Source: Eubacterium sp.
GTDB taxonomy: Bacteria; Bacillota; Clostridia; Oscillospirales; Acutalibacteraceae
Length of the DNA: 15,792 nucleotides
Direction of reading: 5' to 3'
Assembly (NCBI GenBank): GCA_029054965.1
Contig: JAIDEF010000073.1
Span: 13,149-28,940, forward strand
The first letter of the stretch is position 1. Each line of letters begins with the position of its first letter. Both the position numbers and the translations under genes were made by a program. Positions 1 to 7,578 of this stretch are shown here, piece by piece. The notes under the pieces were generated by a model, which worked only from the letters and a program-made list of their open reading frames with translations, did no database searches and was not told the DNA's origin.

Positions 1-692
1 ACCTCGCGCTTTGATGAAGCAATCTCATCAATTCTGCTTTGAAGCGACTTCTTATTTTCCTCAAGCTTAGCCTTATCCTCGTTAAGCTCATTACGCTTAA
101 CCTCAAGCTCTTTTTTCTTAGCCTCGATTTCCTCCATTTTCGTCATAAGGTCATCGAGCTGAGCACTATCCTGCTCTGATACAGACTTTATCATCTGTGA
201 ACGAGTGAGCATTGCACTCATATCAGTACAGGTAAGTAAAACCTCAAGATTTGAAACTGAACCCGAAACATACATAGCTCTGAGCCTTTGACAATAAAGC
301 TCATAGCTTTCGTCAAATTCAGCCTGTTTTTTGTCAATTTCCTTCTGATTTTTCTCTAATTCATCCTCAGTTTTAACAATGTTATCCTGAATAGCATTAA
401 TCTCTTTCTGCAGGGCACTTTTATCTGCCTCAAGGGAATCTATCTTATCCTGCATCAGATTTATTTTTGACCTTAACGCTGTTAAATATTCCTCTGTTTC
501 TGATTTTTGAGCTGCAAGCTCATCAATTTTATCCTGAGCACTGTTAATTTCGCTCTGGATTTTTTCACGTTCACTTCTAAGCTGTGAGGTAGACTTAGCC
601 TGCGCTGTAATTCCAAAGCTTGAAAAAGCAAAAGCAGCACACAAAAATACAGAAAAAATTCTTAATTTTGACTTAGACACCGCTAATCTCAC
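1..692 (-). CDS. Secreted coiled-coil murein hydrolase or hydrolase activator, N-terminal part (EnvC/PcsB/CwlO-like), cut by window edge
   Basis: The gene is open to base 1, so the N-terminal ~230 residues are visible and the C-terminal catalytic or activator domain lies outside. It starts with a signal peptide (basic KSKLR, hydrophobic core, probable cleavage after AQA). About 190 residues of heptad-like coiled coil rich in E, K, Q and D follow. The middle contains LRAMYVSGSVSNLEVLL, typical of the coiled-coil region of FtsEX-dependent EnvC/PcsB/CwlO-type proteins. Position directly behind ftsE-ftsX supports the role: in these systems FtsX binds such a coiled coil and activates wall cutting outside the membrane. 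I prefer the GTG at 692, because AAGGA lies 5 nt upstream; GTG at 680 is the alternative but has poor spacing. Either start overlaps the end of ftsX, indicating translational coupling. Whether the missing end is M23, CHAP or NlpC/P60 cannot be told. Confidence 0.8.
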   Translation of the reverse strand, partial: MRLAVSKSKLRIFSVFLCAAFAFSSFGITAQAKSTSQLRSEREKIQSEINSAQDKIDELAAQKSETEEYLTALRSKINLMQDKIDSLEADKSALQKEINAIQDNIVKTEDELEKNQKEIDKKQAEFDESYELYCQRLRAMYVSGSVSNLEVLLTCTDMSAMLTRSQMIKSVSEQDSAQLDDLMTKMEEIEAKKKELEVKRNELNEDKAKLEENKKSLQSRIDEIASSKRE

Positions 693-1593
693 TACCTTCC
701 TTGTTAAGATACTTTCTCATCGTTACAAGTGAGCCACCAACACCGCATACAACACCAATTAATACAAACACGCCGAGCATCGGCAATGCATATTCTGTAA
801 ATGGTATAGCAGTCAAATTCAGCTCACGCAGCAATCCATTAAACTGTGTAACGGCAAGCTCATACAGTCCCCATACAAAGCCGAGTCCCACAGCACCGCT
901 GAGAACACCTAAAATGATACCCTCAATAACAAACGGAAAACGGACAAAGCTGTTGGTTGCACCGACTGATTTCATAATGCTGATTTCAAGTCTGCGGCTG
1001 TAAACAGTAAGTCTGATTGTATTTGAAATAATGAAAAGTGAAATAACAAACAAAACAGCTACAATTACAATTGCTATAATTGAAATACCATGTCTTATTG
1101 CAACAAGCTTTTGTGCAAGGTCCTTATTTTCCCTTATTGTATCAATATGGTCAAGACCTTTTAAATCCTCAACAGTCTTGTCAAAGCTGTCAAGATTCTC
1201 AACTGTTACCTTGTAAGCATCCGGCAGCGGAATGTCACTGCTTATCTGTGTGAAAAATTCTGCCTGTGCCTCCTCCATCGTATCAAGCTGTTCAGCCCAT
1301 GCATCCACTTTTGAAACAAATTCAACCTTGCTTATATTGCCGAGAGCATTAATCTGACTTTCCATATCAGCAAGCTCAGCATCGGTTGTTTCATCCTCAA
1401 CATAAACCATTACAACATTTTCTTCCTCAATCTTAGAAAGAAGGGAGTCAATGTTAACAAACATCATTGCCGCTGAGCCGATAAGTACAAGACAGCTCAT
1501 TAATACAGCAATTGAAGCAAGGGACATCATTCTGTTTGTCCAGACATTTCTGAAGCCCTCTTTAGTCAAATATTTAAAACTGGAACCTGTCAT
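673..1593 (-). CDS. ftsX: Cell division ABC transporter permease-like protein FtsX
   Basis: A 306-residue FtsX. It has one N-terminal membrane helix (about residues 22-45), a large extracellular loop of about 120 residues that normally binds the wall hydrolase, and three more helices (about 170-195, 220-245, 270-292). The cytoplasmic stretch RLTVYSRRLEISIMKSVGAT is the conserved FtsX/MacB coupling segment preceding helix 3. FtsX transports nothing. With FtsE it transmits ATP hydrolysis across the membrane to a peptidoglycan hydrolase. The start codon overlaps the ftsE stop by one base (TAATG) and has a strong GGAGGTGAGGAG site. The coiled-coil hydrolase gene follows with overlap. Length and topology are normal for Firmicutes. 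Confidence 0.95.
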   Translation of the reverse strand: MTGSSFKYLTKEGFRNVWTNRMMSLASIAVLMSCLVLIGSAAMMFVNIDSLLSKIEEENVVMVYVEDETTDAELADMESQINALGNISKVEFVSKVDAWAEQLDTMEEAQAEFFTQISSDIPLPDAYKVTVENLDSFDKTVEDLKGLDHIDTIRENKDLAQKLVAIRHGISIIAIVIVAVLFVISLFIISNTIRLTVYSRRLEISIMKSVGATNSFVRFPFVIEGIILGVLSGAVGLGFVWGLYELAVTQFNGLLRELNLTAIPFTEYALPMLGVFVLIGVVCGVGGSLVTMRKYLNKEGSEISGV

Positions 1594-2429
1594 TACTCCT
1601 CACCTCCGGCACTTTCTGCTTCAAGCTTATCTGAAACCACATCCTCAAGGTTATCAAAAACATCTTCAAGATCAACCTTGTCAATTGATACATTCTCTTC
1701 AAAGAAAAACATATCGGTTGCCTGCTGCGGAGTTGCTGCAGTTTCAAACTGTGCGTGGGTCGGATCAGGCGTATCAGACACAACCTCACCATTTTTAATA
1801 ACAATAACTCTTCTCTGGAAAGAACGCACAAGGTCATGCTCATGCGTAACCATAATTACTGTTGTGCCTGCATTATTTATTTTTGTTAAAAGTCCAACAA
1901 TTTCGTGACTCATTTCAGGGTCAACATTACCTGTAGGCTCGTCCGCAATAATAACCTTAGGATTATTAACTAAGGCTCTTGCCAGTGACACACGCTGCTG
2001 CTCACCGCCCGAAAGCTCGTTAGGCAGTGCTCGTGCTTTTTGTGATAAGCCAACAAGCTGCAGAATGTATGGCACTCTCTTTCTTATATCCTTTTCCTTT
2101 GCACCGATAACACGCATTGCAAATGCAACATTATCGTAAACAGTCATCTTTGGAATCAAACGGAAATCCTGGAACACGATACCCATATCACGTCTGTAAT
2201 ACGGCACCTGCCTTTTTTTCAGAGTGGATGAATTATAATCGTTGAAGATAATCTCACCCTCAGTTGGCTTCTCCTCATGCATAATAAGCTTTAGAAAGGT
2301 ACTTTTACCTGCACCGGAAGAGCCCACAACAAACACAAACTCACCGTCTTCGATTTTAATATTTACGTTCGATAATGCGTGAGTACCGTTACTGTCATAG
2401 ACCTTCGATACATTTCTAAATTCAATCAC
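1593..2429 (-). CDS. ftsE: Cell division ATP-binding protein FtsE with a long acidic C-terminal tail
   Basis: ABC ATPase of the FtsEX complex. Numbered from the chosen start: Walker A GSSGAGKST (36-44), Q-loop Q87, signature LSGGEQQR (139-146), Walker B VIIADE with catalytic E164, and switch H196. I choose GTG at 2429 because GAGGT lies 7 nt upstream and the product then begins IEFRNVSKVY, as in other FtsE proteins. An ATG further upstream would add 15 residues and has no ribosome site. The core ends near residue 220, the usual FtsE size (about 225-230). The remaining ~58 residues form an acidic, low-complexity tail (DLEDVFDNLEDVVSDKLEAE) that is not part of the standard fold. The gene is first in a three-gene operon from the promoter at 2497-2525. 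Confidence 0.95.
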   Translation of the reverse strand: MIEFRNVSKVYDSNGTHALSNVNIKIEDGEFVFVVGSSGAGKSTFLKLIMHEEKPTEGEIIFNDYNSSTLKKRQVPYYRRDMGIVFQDFRLIPKMTVYDNVAFAMRVIGAKEKDIRKRVPYILQLVGLSQKARALPNELSGGEQQRVSLARALVNNPKVIIADEPTGNVDPEMSHEIVGLLTKINNAGTTVIMVTHEHDLVRSFQRRVIVIKNGEVVSDTPDPTHAQFETAATPQQATDMFFFEENVSIDKVDLEDVFDNLEDVVSDKLEAESAGGEE

Positions 2430-2496
2430 AATAATTACCTCGTTAAATTGTAAATTTTGTGGACATAACACCACAGCAATTCATTTTTCCTTATAT

Positions 2497-2525
2497 ATAA
2501 TATAACAACTTATATGATAAATCAA
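2497..2525 (-). promoter_or_regulatory. Promoter for ftsE-ftsX-hydrolase operon
   Basis: On the minus strand, -35 TTGATT (2525-2520), a 17-nt spacer and -10 TATTAT (2502-2497) match the housekeeping sigma factor consensus. The predicted start near 2490 gives a leader of about 60 nt before the ftsE GTG. A WalR-like direct repeat sits just upstream of the -35. Confidence 0.7.
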
Positions 2526-2533
2526 GCCTTTTT

Positions 2534-2550
2534 TGTAACCATTTTGTAAA
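2534..2550 (+). promoter_or_regulatory. WalR-like response-regulator box upstream of ftsE
   Basis: TGTAAC (2534-2539), five bases, then TGTAAA (2545-2550) fits the published WalR (YycF) consensus TGTWAH-N5-TGTWAH exactly. The 11-bp direct-repeat spacing is typical of OmpR/PhoB-family sites. It lies about 9 bp upstream of the -35 of the ftsE promoter, a usual activator position, although the repeat reads on the strand opposite to the operon. WalR is known to control wall hydrolases, including the FtsEX partner PcsB in pneumococcus. Which regulator binds here is inference. Confidence 0.5.
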
Positions 2551-2665
2551 CTGCCGTCTTTTAAAATGGAATTTTTGTTAATTATATCCAAAAAATAATT
2601 ACCATAACCGCAATATGTGCAATGCTTTTAAATGTTCACCTCAAAATACAGAAAATATTACAAAA

Positions 2666-3409
2666 TTATTTTTCAAGATATTCCTCAAGGCATATTTTTC
2701 TGTCAAAAATTTCCTTTGCTGCCTTTTTGCCGACATAACGGTAATGCCAAGGCTCATAGCTGATTTTGGTAATATCGGTTTTATCCTTAGGGTATCGAAG
2801 AATAAAGCCGTATTTCCAGCTATTTTCAAGAAGCCATTGCTGAGCAGGAGTATTCTCCTGCTTTTCATCAAGAAGCTGATATGAAATATCAACAATATCA
2901 AGTGCAAGACCAAGCTGATGCTCGCTTGTGCCGGGAACAGCTACGAGTCTGCCTGCTTCAACTTTTGCCTCATCCTCTGAATAACCCTGTTTTTTCCATT
3001 TTTCGACCTGATTGTCAAATAACTGCTGCTGTTTTTCCTGTGTACGGTATGATGAACAGATAACAGGGCTGAAGCCTGCACCCCGGCAGTCATCCAGCAT
3101 ACTCTGCAAAGCATCATAGCACCTTTCATCAACGGCCTGTCCGTTATTAAGCTGTTTAACATTAATTTCATAATTCTCAGGCATTGGAGTATCAGGATTA
3201 ACAAGCATAAGATTCCACTGTGTTCTGTCAATTTCCTCGGTTTTAGTACTGTTTTCTGTAGTTGAGGAAATCTCTGTAATAAACAAATCCGTATGTTCAT
3301 TATCTGTTTTTACATGATTAACCATAATACACGCTATTGTAATTATAATTAAAACAATTAATACAACACTTAATACTCTGATTATCTGTTTTACTCTTTT
3401 CTTTGTCAT
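2666..3409 (-). CDS. VanY/DacB-type D,D-carboxypeptidase, peptidase M15B, membrane-anchored
   Basis: A 247-residue zinc D-alanyl-D-alanine carboxypeptidase that trims the terminal D-Ala from peptidoglycan stem peptides outside the membrane. Residues 8-30 form a single N-terminal membrane anchor, followed by a Ser/Thr/Glu-rich linker. The M15B signature is complete: SEHQLGLALD (zinc ligands H164 and D171), then EPWHYRYVG (catalytic E219, zinc ligand H222). VICSSYRTQEKQ at about 117-127 is also a family motif. I choose ATG at 3409 behind GGTGAT; an in-frame TTG at 3439 would add 10 residues without a ribosome site. No vanA/vanH-type resistance genes are present, so routine wall remodelling is more likely than glycopeptide resistance. 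It lies between a two-component operon and ftsEX. No clear terminator follows its stop. Confidence 0.9.
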   Translation of the reverse strand: MTKKRVKQIIRVLSVVLIVLIIITIACIMVNHVKTDNEHTDLFITEISSTTENSTKTEEIDRTQWNLMLVNPDTPMPENYEINVKQLNNGQAVDERCYDALQSMLDDCRGAGFSPVICSSYRTQEKQQQLFDNQVEKWKKQGYSEDEAKVEAGRLVAVPGTSEHQLGLALDIVDISYQLLDEKQENTPAQQWLLENSWKYGFILRYPKDKTDITKISYEPWHYRYVGKKAAKEIFDRKICLEEYLEK

Positions 3410-3441
3410 AAAATCACCACTTATATTATTCTCCGACAAAG

Positions 3442-3470
3442 AGTATAAAAAAACAAATCATCAAAAACAA
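3442..3470 (-). promoter_or_regulatory. Candidate promoter for the D,D-carboxypeptidase gene
   Basis: On the minus strand, -35 TTGTTT (3470-3465), a 17-nt spacer and -10 TATACT (3447-3442) stand 33 bp before the ATG. The region is T-rich, which makes chance matches easier, and read-through from the upstream gene is also possible because no terminator separates them. Confidence 0.4.
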
Positions 3471-3493
3471 AACAAAAAAGCATCAAAATATTA

Positions 3494-4249
3494 TCAAATA
3501 TTGAAAAACAACAGCTCTCTGTTCGGCCAGCTAACAGGAATCGAATATACCACACTCTCGTTAACAATCACATCAATGTAATAAAATTCATCTGTTTCCT
3601 TTCTGCACTGTACCTTGTCCGCCTGATAATGACCAAGGCAATATCTGCCTAAATCATATACTATCTTGGGAATTTCGCTGTCAATTTTATCTTCATAGGT
3701 CATCATCAGACTAACCATCTGACCGCTCTTGTCATCAATCCAGACTGCTGTAGCCTGTGCGTCCTTATTAATCCACAGACATCGCCAGTATATTCCTGAT
3801 TTCACAGCAATATCGTCATTTGAACGGGTAAGCAAATTAGGTATAACCTCCGTCGGTTCACCATCAGCAATACTTTCTTCGGAAAAATTCTCCAAAGCCT
3901 CTGCTGCAAGCTTCTTCACCTTCTGCTCATTAAGCCTGCAAACCTGCGAATACTCCGACAATTCAACTACAGATAAATTGCCATATCCCGAATAGGAATC
4001 ATAATCTGAAACAGCATCAGAATCTCTGCTATAATCTCTGCTATATAACAATTCATAAAACAAATTGACACTTTCCAAAATTTCCATATTACCGGACAAC
4101 TGTAAGGATATATCATTATTGCCCATTTTCCTTATCTGTGTGCCGAGGTGATAATCAACTGTCAAAGAGGATATGTACGGTAAAAAAAGGCTGAAAGCAA
4201 TTACCAATACAGTAACTGCAAAAATTGATATTTTTTTCACTGCTTTCAT
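3494..4249 (-). CDS. Membrane-anchored extracytoplasmic protein of unknown function, third gene of a two-component operon
   Basis: 251 residues, family not recognised. A basic N-terminus and one hydrophobic helix (about 7-29) suggest a signal anchor with the rest outside the cell. There is no lipobox cysteine. The body is soluble, with a Ser/Tyr/Asp-rich segment near residues 72-92 and a mixed, probably alpha/beta C-terminal half (IYWRCLWINKD, AVWIDDKSGQMVSLMM) resembling small regulator-like domains of sensory systems. The ATG overlaps the kinase stop by 4 bp (ATGA), with AGGAGG upstream, so it is translated with the kinase. The arrangement suggests an accessory or signal-modulating protein for that kinase, like YycH/YycI beside WalK, but I see no recognisable YycH or YycI similarity. 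Confidence 0.75.
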   Translation of the reverse strand: MKAVKKISIFAVTVLVIAFSLFLPYISSLTVDYHLGTQIRKMGNNDISLQLSGNMEILESVNLFYELLYSRDYSRDSDAVSDYDSYSGYGNLSVVELSEYSQVCRLNEQKVKKLAAEALENFSEESIADGEPTEVIPNLLTRSNDDIAVKSGIYWRCLWINKDAQATAVWIDDKSGQMVSLMMTYEDKIDSEIPKIVYDLGRYCLGHYQADKVQCRKETDEFYYIDVIVNESVVYSIPVSWPNRELLFFNI

Positions 4250-5622
4250 AAAATCCCTCCTTTAAGCTCAACTGTGACAGTTGTACCGACACCGAGCTCA
4301 CTTTCAAAGCCAATACTTCCATTATGAAGAGCAGCTATTTCCTTGCACAGCGCAAGACCTATTCCTGCACCGCCCTGAGCACGAGAGCGTGACTTATCCA
4401 CTCTGTAAAAGGCTTCTGTCAGGTGAGAAAGCGATTCATCAGGTATACCTGTACCATTATCACTGACCGTTATGCGGCAGCCAACATCCGTCATTACTGA
4501 TTTCACTGAAATTGTTCCGCCGCTTTCCATTGCTTTTCGTGCATTGTCCCACAAATTAATGAGCAGTGATTTAAACAAATCACTTTCCAAAAGACAGCAG
4601 CCATCTTCACACGCACATTTCAAAATTATACCCTGTTTTTCATAAACAGGTGCTACGTGAGATACTAATTCTTCAATCAATAATGACGGACTTGCAGAAG
4701 AAAGAACAGCAGCCTTTTCTTTAAGAACAAACAGCTCAAGCAGCTTTTGCGACAACCCTTCAAGCCGTCTGCCCTCGGATACTATAAAATTAGCAGACTC
4801 ATAGACTTCCTTTTCACTTAACATCTGACTCCTGATTAAATCAGCATAGCCTATAACCGAGGTCATAGGTGTTTTCATTTCATGAGCAAAGCTGCTTATA
4901 AAGCTCTCCTGCTGCTTAATATTGTTTTCAAGCTCATCAACCATTGTATTGAAATCAACGGCAAGCCTGCCAACCTCATCATTGCTTTTTACAGCACATC
5001 TTTTTGAAAAATTGCCATTGGATATTGCCTGTGAGGTTTTTGAAAGCTCAGACAACGGACGTGTAAGTATGCGGGAAATACTGTATGACAGCAAAGCACA
5101 AATTACAATCAGAAACAGAAACACACTCTGATAGACCTTTTCCTGTGCACTGCGCGTTTCAAATAATGGTGTTATATTATACGCCATATCAAGAAACATT
5201 GTTTCACTGCCCACCTGAAGTGTTCCTGAAACAATCAGATAACGCTTGTCATCATTTGTTACAAGCTGCTGAACAATATTTTGTTTTGCAAGGTCTTTTT
5301 CAGAAACATCGGAAAAATCAAACACACCAACCTCATATACAGATTTTTCAGAGTTATAAAGCCTTAATGCTGTCCATGATTCGGTTTTCTGATTAGAAAG
5401 CTGATTCAGAATATTGCCGATGTCATCATAATCAACCTGTCGGTCAATACCATTAACTATCTGCAGTGTGCTCAGTACCATCTGGTATGAATTATAGGCA
5501 GAGCTTCGTTCTCTTTCAAGCGAATCGTTGAAGGATAGAGAAATCATCAGACTGCCGCCGATACCAAAAAGCAAGGACAACAGGCAAAGCATAGAAAGCA
5601 TAATTTTAACTGAAAACTTCAC
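4246..5622 (-). CDS. Membrane sensor histidine kinase with HAMP domain
   Basis: A 458-residue sensor kinase. A membrane helix (about 8-30), an extracellular sensor region of about 135 residues and a second helix (about 165-185) are followed by HAMP (about 186-238), a HisKA dimerisation domain with phospho-acceptor H247 in SSFAHEMKTPMTSVIGYADL, and a HATPase domain. The ATPase has an N-box (NLWDNARKAM, N360), a G1 box (VSDNGTGIP, D388) and a G2 box (GAGIGLALCKEI). No PAS domain lies between HAMP and HisKA, so it is not a classical WalK. The GTG start has GGAGGT 5 nt upstream. It overlaps the response regulator by 17 bp and the following gene by 4 bp, marking a tightly coupled operon. The signal is unknown; neighbouring wall genes suggest envelope sensing (inference). 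Confidence 0.92.
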   Translation of the reverse strand: MKFSVKIMLSMLCLLSLLFGIGGSLMISLSFNDSLERERSSAYNSYQMVLSTLQIVNGIDRQVDYDDIGNILNQLSNQKTESWTALRLYNSEKSVYEVGVFDFSDVSEKDLAKQNIVQQLVTNDDKRYLIVSGTLQVGSETMFLDMAYNITPLFETRSAQEKVYQSVFLFLIVICALLSYSISRILTRPLSELSKTSQAISNGNFSKRCAVKSNDEVGRLAVDFNTMVDELENNIKQQESFISSFAHEMKTPMTSVIGYADLIRSQMLSEKEVYESANFIVSEGRRLEGLSQKLLELFVLKEKAAVLSSASPSLLIEELVSHVAPVYEKQGIILKCACEDGCCLLESDLFKSLLINLWDNARKAMESGGTISVKSVMTDVGCRITVSDNGTGIPDESLSHLTEAFYRVDKSRSRAQGGAGIGLALCKEIAALHNGSIGFESELGVGTTVTVELKGGIL

Positions 5623-6280
5623 GTTTTACCTCCAGCCGATATCCTATCTTATTAACTGCCTTAAGCTGTTTTTCCCAGCCTGTTTTCTTACGCAGACGCT
5701 GAACATGCAAATCCACGGTCTTGCTCCCGTACTGAAACTCCTCGCCCCACACACGTTCATAAATCGTTTCACGGTACATAGCTCTTCCGGGATTCTGGGC
5801 AAAAAGCAAAAGCAAATCATATTCCTTGGGTGTAAGACGTATTTCATCATCATCTTTAGTAACACGTCTGGAGTAAGTATCTATCAAAAGTCCACCGACT
5901 TTTATAATATCATCCAGCTTTTTATATCGTCTTAAAACAACATCAACCCTTGCAAGCAGCTCCACAATCTCAAATGGCTTCACAATATAATCCTCGGCAC
6001 CTGCACGCAAGCCCTTTACACGGTCATTTATACTGCCTTTTGCTGTTATGAAAATAACGGGAATTTCCATAGGACGGATATAATCCATCAGCTCAAAACC
6101 ATCATATCCGGGCAGCATAATATCAAGAAGAATCAAATCATATCTGTTTTCCTCAATCAAATCGGCTGCCTTTGCCCCATCATAAGCACAGGCACAGGAA
6201 TATCCCTCCTTTGAAAGACTCATTTTTATGAGATTTGAAATAGGCTTTTCATCCTCTACTATCAATATTTCAGTCATCAT
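5606..6280 (-). CDS. OmpR/PhoB-family response regulator
   Basis: 224 residues. A receiver domain (about 1-120) has the acidic pocket (VEDE, residues 8-11), phospho-acceptor D53 (LILLDIMLP), the switch T79 and conserved K101 before P102 (IVKPFE). A winged-helix DNA-binding domain (about 128-222) contains RLTPKEYDLLLLF and the recognition helix region GSKTVDLHVQRLRKKTG. It partners the overlapping histidine kinase downstream. Two adjacent ATGs are possible; GAGGAG precedes them, and the second (6277) has the more usual 7-nt spacing. The target genes are unknown. It could regulate the adjacent carboxypeptidase or itself, but no specific box is visible at those genes. Confidence 0.93.
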   Translation of the reverse strand: MMTEILIVEDEKPISNLIKMSLSKEGYSCACAYDGAKAADLIEENRYDLILLDIMLPGYDGFELMDYIRPMEIPVIFITAKGSINDRVKGLRAGAEDYIVKPFEIVELLARVDVVLRRYKKLDDIIKVGGLLIDTYSRRVTKDDDEIRLTPKEYDLLLLFAQNPGRAMYRETIYERVWGEEFQYGSKTVDLHVQRLRKKTGWEKQLKAVNKIGYRLEVKREVFS

Positions 6281-6308
6281 TATGCTCCTCTTAAATAATC
6301 GCAGTATT

Positions 6309-6337
6309 ATTATACATCATAACGGCATCAAAACAGC
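6309..6337 (-). promoter_or_regulatory. Weak candidate promoter for the two-component operon
   Basis: A perfect -10 TATAAT lies at 6314-6309 on the minus strand, about 29 bp before the response-regulator start. The matching -35 (GCTGTT, 6337-6332, 17-nt spacing) is poor. The terminator immediately upstream (6342-6371) means the operon needs its own promoter here, possibly an activator-dependent one. Confidence 0.4.
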
Positions 6338-6341
6338 ATAT

Positions 6342-6371
6342 AAAAAAGCAGAACGCTGAAAAACGTTCTGC
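6342..6371 (-). terminator. Intrinsic terminator of the PucR-type regulator gene
   Basis: On the minus strand GCAGAACG pairs perfectly with CGTTCTGC across an 8-nt loop and is followed by six T. It lies just after the stop of the 6378-7463 gene and separates it from the two-component operon. Confidence 0.85.
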
Positions 6372-6377
6372 CAATAA

Positions 6378-7463
6378 TCAATATTTTATAGGACTTGATG
6401 CCAAATACTTGTTAACCATAAGTGCTACCTTAAATACGATAGCATCGTCAAACTCCCTTAAATCAAGACCTGTAAGCTTTTTAATCTTTTCAAGTCTGTA
6501 AACCAATGTGTTTCTGTGAACAAAAAGCTTTCTCGATGTTTCGGAAACGTTAAGGTTATTCTCAAAAAACTTCTGGATAGTAAACAGTGTTTCCTGATCA
6601 AGCGAATCAATTGAGCCACGCTTGAAAACTTCCTTTAAGAACATATCACAAAGAGTGGTCGGAAGCTGATAAATAAGTCTTGCAATTCCAAGATTCTCAT
6701 AGCTTATAATAGTTTTTTCAGTATCAAAAACCTTGCCGACCTCAAGAGCAACCTGTGCCTCCTTAAAGGAATGAGCAAGCTCCTTAACACCTGTAACACA
6801 GGTACCGATACCGATAACAGCATTACAGTAAAACTCTGAAAGCAATGTATCATTGATTGAGCGTGCAAGCTTTTCTAAATCCTTGCCGTCAACATTAGGT
6901 CTTACCTCTTTTACCAAAGCAATTTCACTTTCGTTAATACTGATAACAAAATCCTTTGTTTTATCAGGGAAGAAATTCTGAATAATATCAAAAACAGAAA
7001 CATCTGTCTGCTGAGTAGTACGTATTAAAAACACAACTCTTGAAGCATCATTATTAAAATGCAGCTCCCTTGCTTTAATATATATATCACCCGGCAGAAT
7101 ATTATCCAAAATAACATTTTTTACAAAATTTGAGCGGTCAAACTTTTCATCGTTATTTTGCTTAATCTGATCAAGGGCAACTGCAATAAGCTGTGAATAA
7201 CGTCTGCTGAGTTCATCTGTTCCATCAACAAACACAGCATATTCAGGACGTATAAGAACATCAAAGGTTGTGTAGGTTGAATCATCCACACAGGTCTGTG
7301 TACCGTTAAACACACCTGCGACAATTACACCCTTTCGCACCTCGCCGATAACACTGAGGTCACTGCAGGCAATAACAGTTCCTGCCTCGTCAACCACACC
7401 GATAGTACGGTCAATAGCATCACGCATCTGATTAATTATTCCCTGAAATAATCTGTTAGGCAT
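6378..7463 (-). CDS. PucR/CdaR-family transcriptional regulator
   Basis: A 361-residue regulator. The N-terminal part (about 1-130; IINQMRDAIDRTIGVVDEAG) resembles the sugar-diacid-recognition sensory domain of CdaR-type proteins. A middle region (about 140-270) resembles the degenerate GGDEF-like domain of this family. The C-terminus (about 297-350) carries the PucR-type helix-turn-helix, with NLNVSETSRKLFVHRNTLVY and YRLEKIKKLTGLDLREF clearly visible. Members usually control metabolite use genes, but none flanks it here: it is monocistronic, with its own promoter (7579-7607) and terminator (6342-6371). The start is supported by GAGGGGTG 7 nt upstream of the ATG. The ligand is unknown. A dyad overlapping its own promoter suggests autoregulation (inference). 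Confidence 0.85.
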   Translation of the reverse strand: MPNRLFQGIINQMRDAIDRTIGVVDEAGTVIACSDLSVIGEVRKGVIVAGVFNGTQTCVDDSTYTTFDVLIRPEYAVFVDGTDELSRRYSQLIAVALDQIKQNNDEKFDRSNFVKNVILDNILPGDIYIKARELHFNNDASRVVFLIRTTQQTDVSVFDIIQNFFPDKTKDFVISINESEIALVKEVRPNVDGKDLEKLARSINDTLLSEFYCNAVIGIGTCVTGVKELAHSFKEAQVALEVGKVFDTEKTIISYENLGIARLIYQLPTTLCDMFLKEVFKRGSIDSLDQETLFTIQKFFENNLNVSETSRKLFVHRNTLVYRLEKIKKLTGLDLREFDDAIVFKVALMVNKYLASSPIKY

Positions 7464-7578
7464 TAAATTACACCCCTCTAATCTGACTAAAATACATTTT
7501 TATAAAGCATCAAGCATAATTATTTTGAACAGGTAATGCGAAAAACTTGCACAAAAATATTATGCCTATCTTGTTCAT

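Noticed and set aside
2539..2569. CCATTTT/AAAATGG inverted repeat before the ftsE promoter as a terminator of the carboxypeptidase gene
   Set aside because: The 17-nt loop, AT-rich stem and lack of a T run make it a poor terminator. The direct repeat within it explains the region better.
5606..6280. Naming the response regulator WalR because of the WalR-like box before ftsE
   Set aside because: The partner kinase lacks the PAS domain of WalK and the walH/I/J neighbours are absent. The box may belong to a regulator elsewhere.
7514..7576. Two interleaved inverted repeats in the regulator leader (GAACA/TGTTC and GCATAAT/ATTATGC) suggesting a pseudoknot riboswitch
   Set aside because: The GAACA arm lies at or before the predicted transcription start, so it would not be in the RNA, and the pairs are short and AT-rich.
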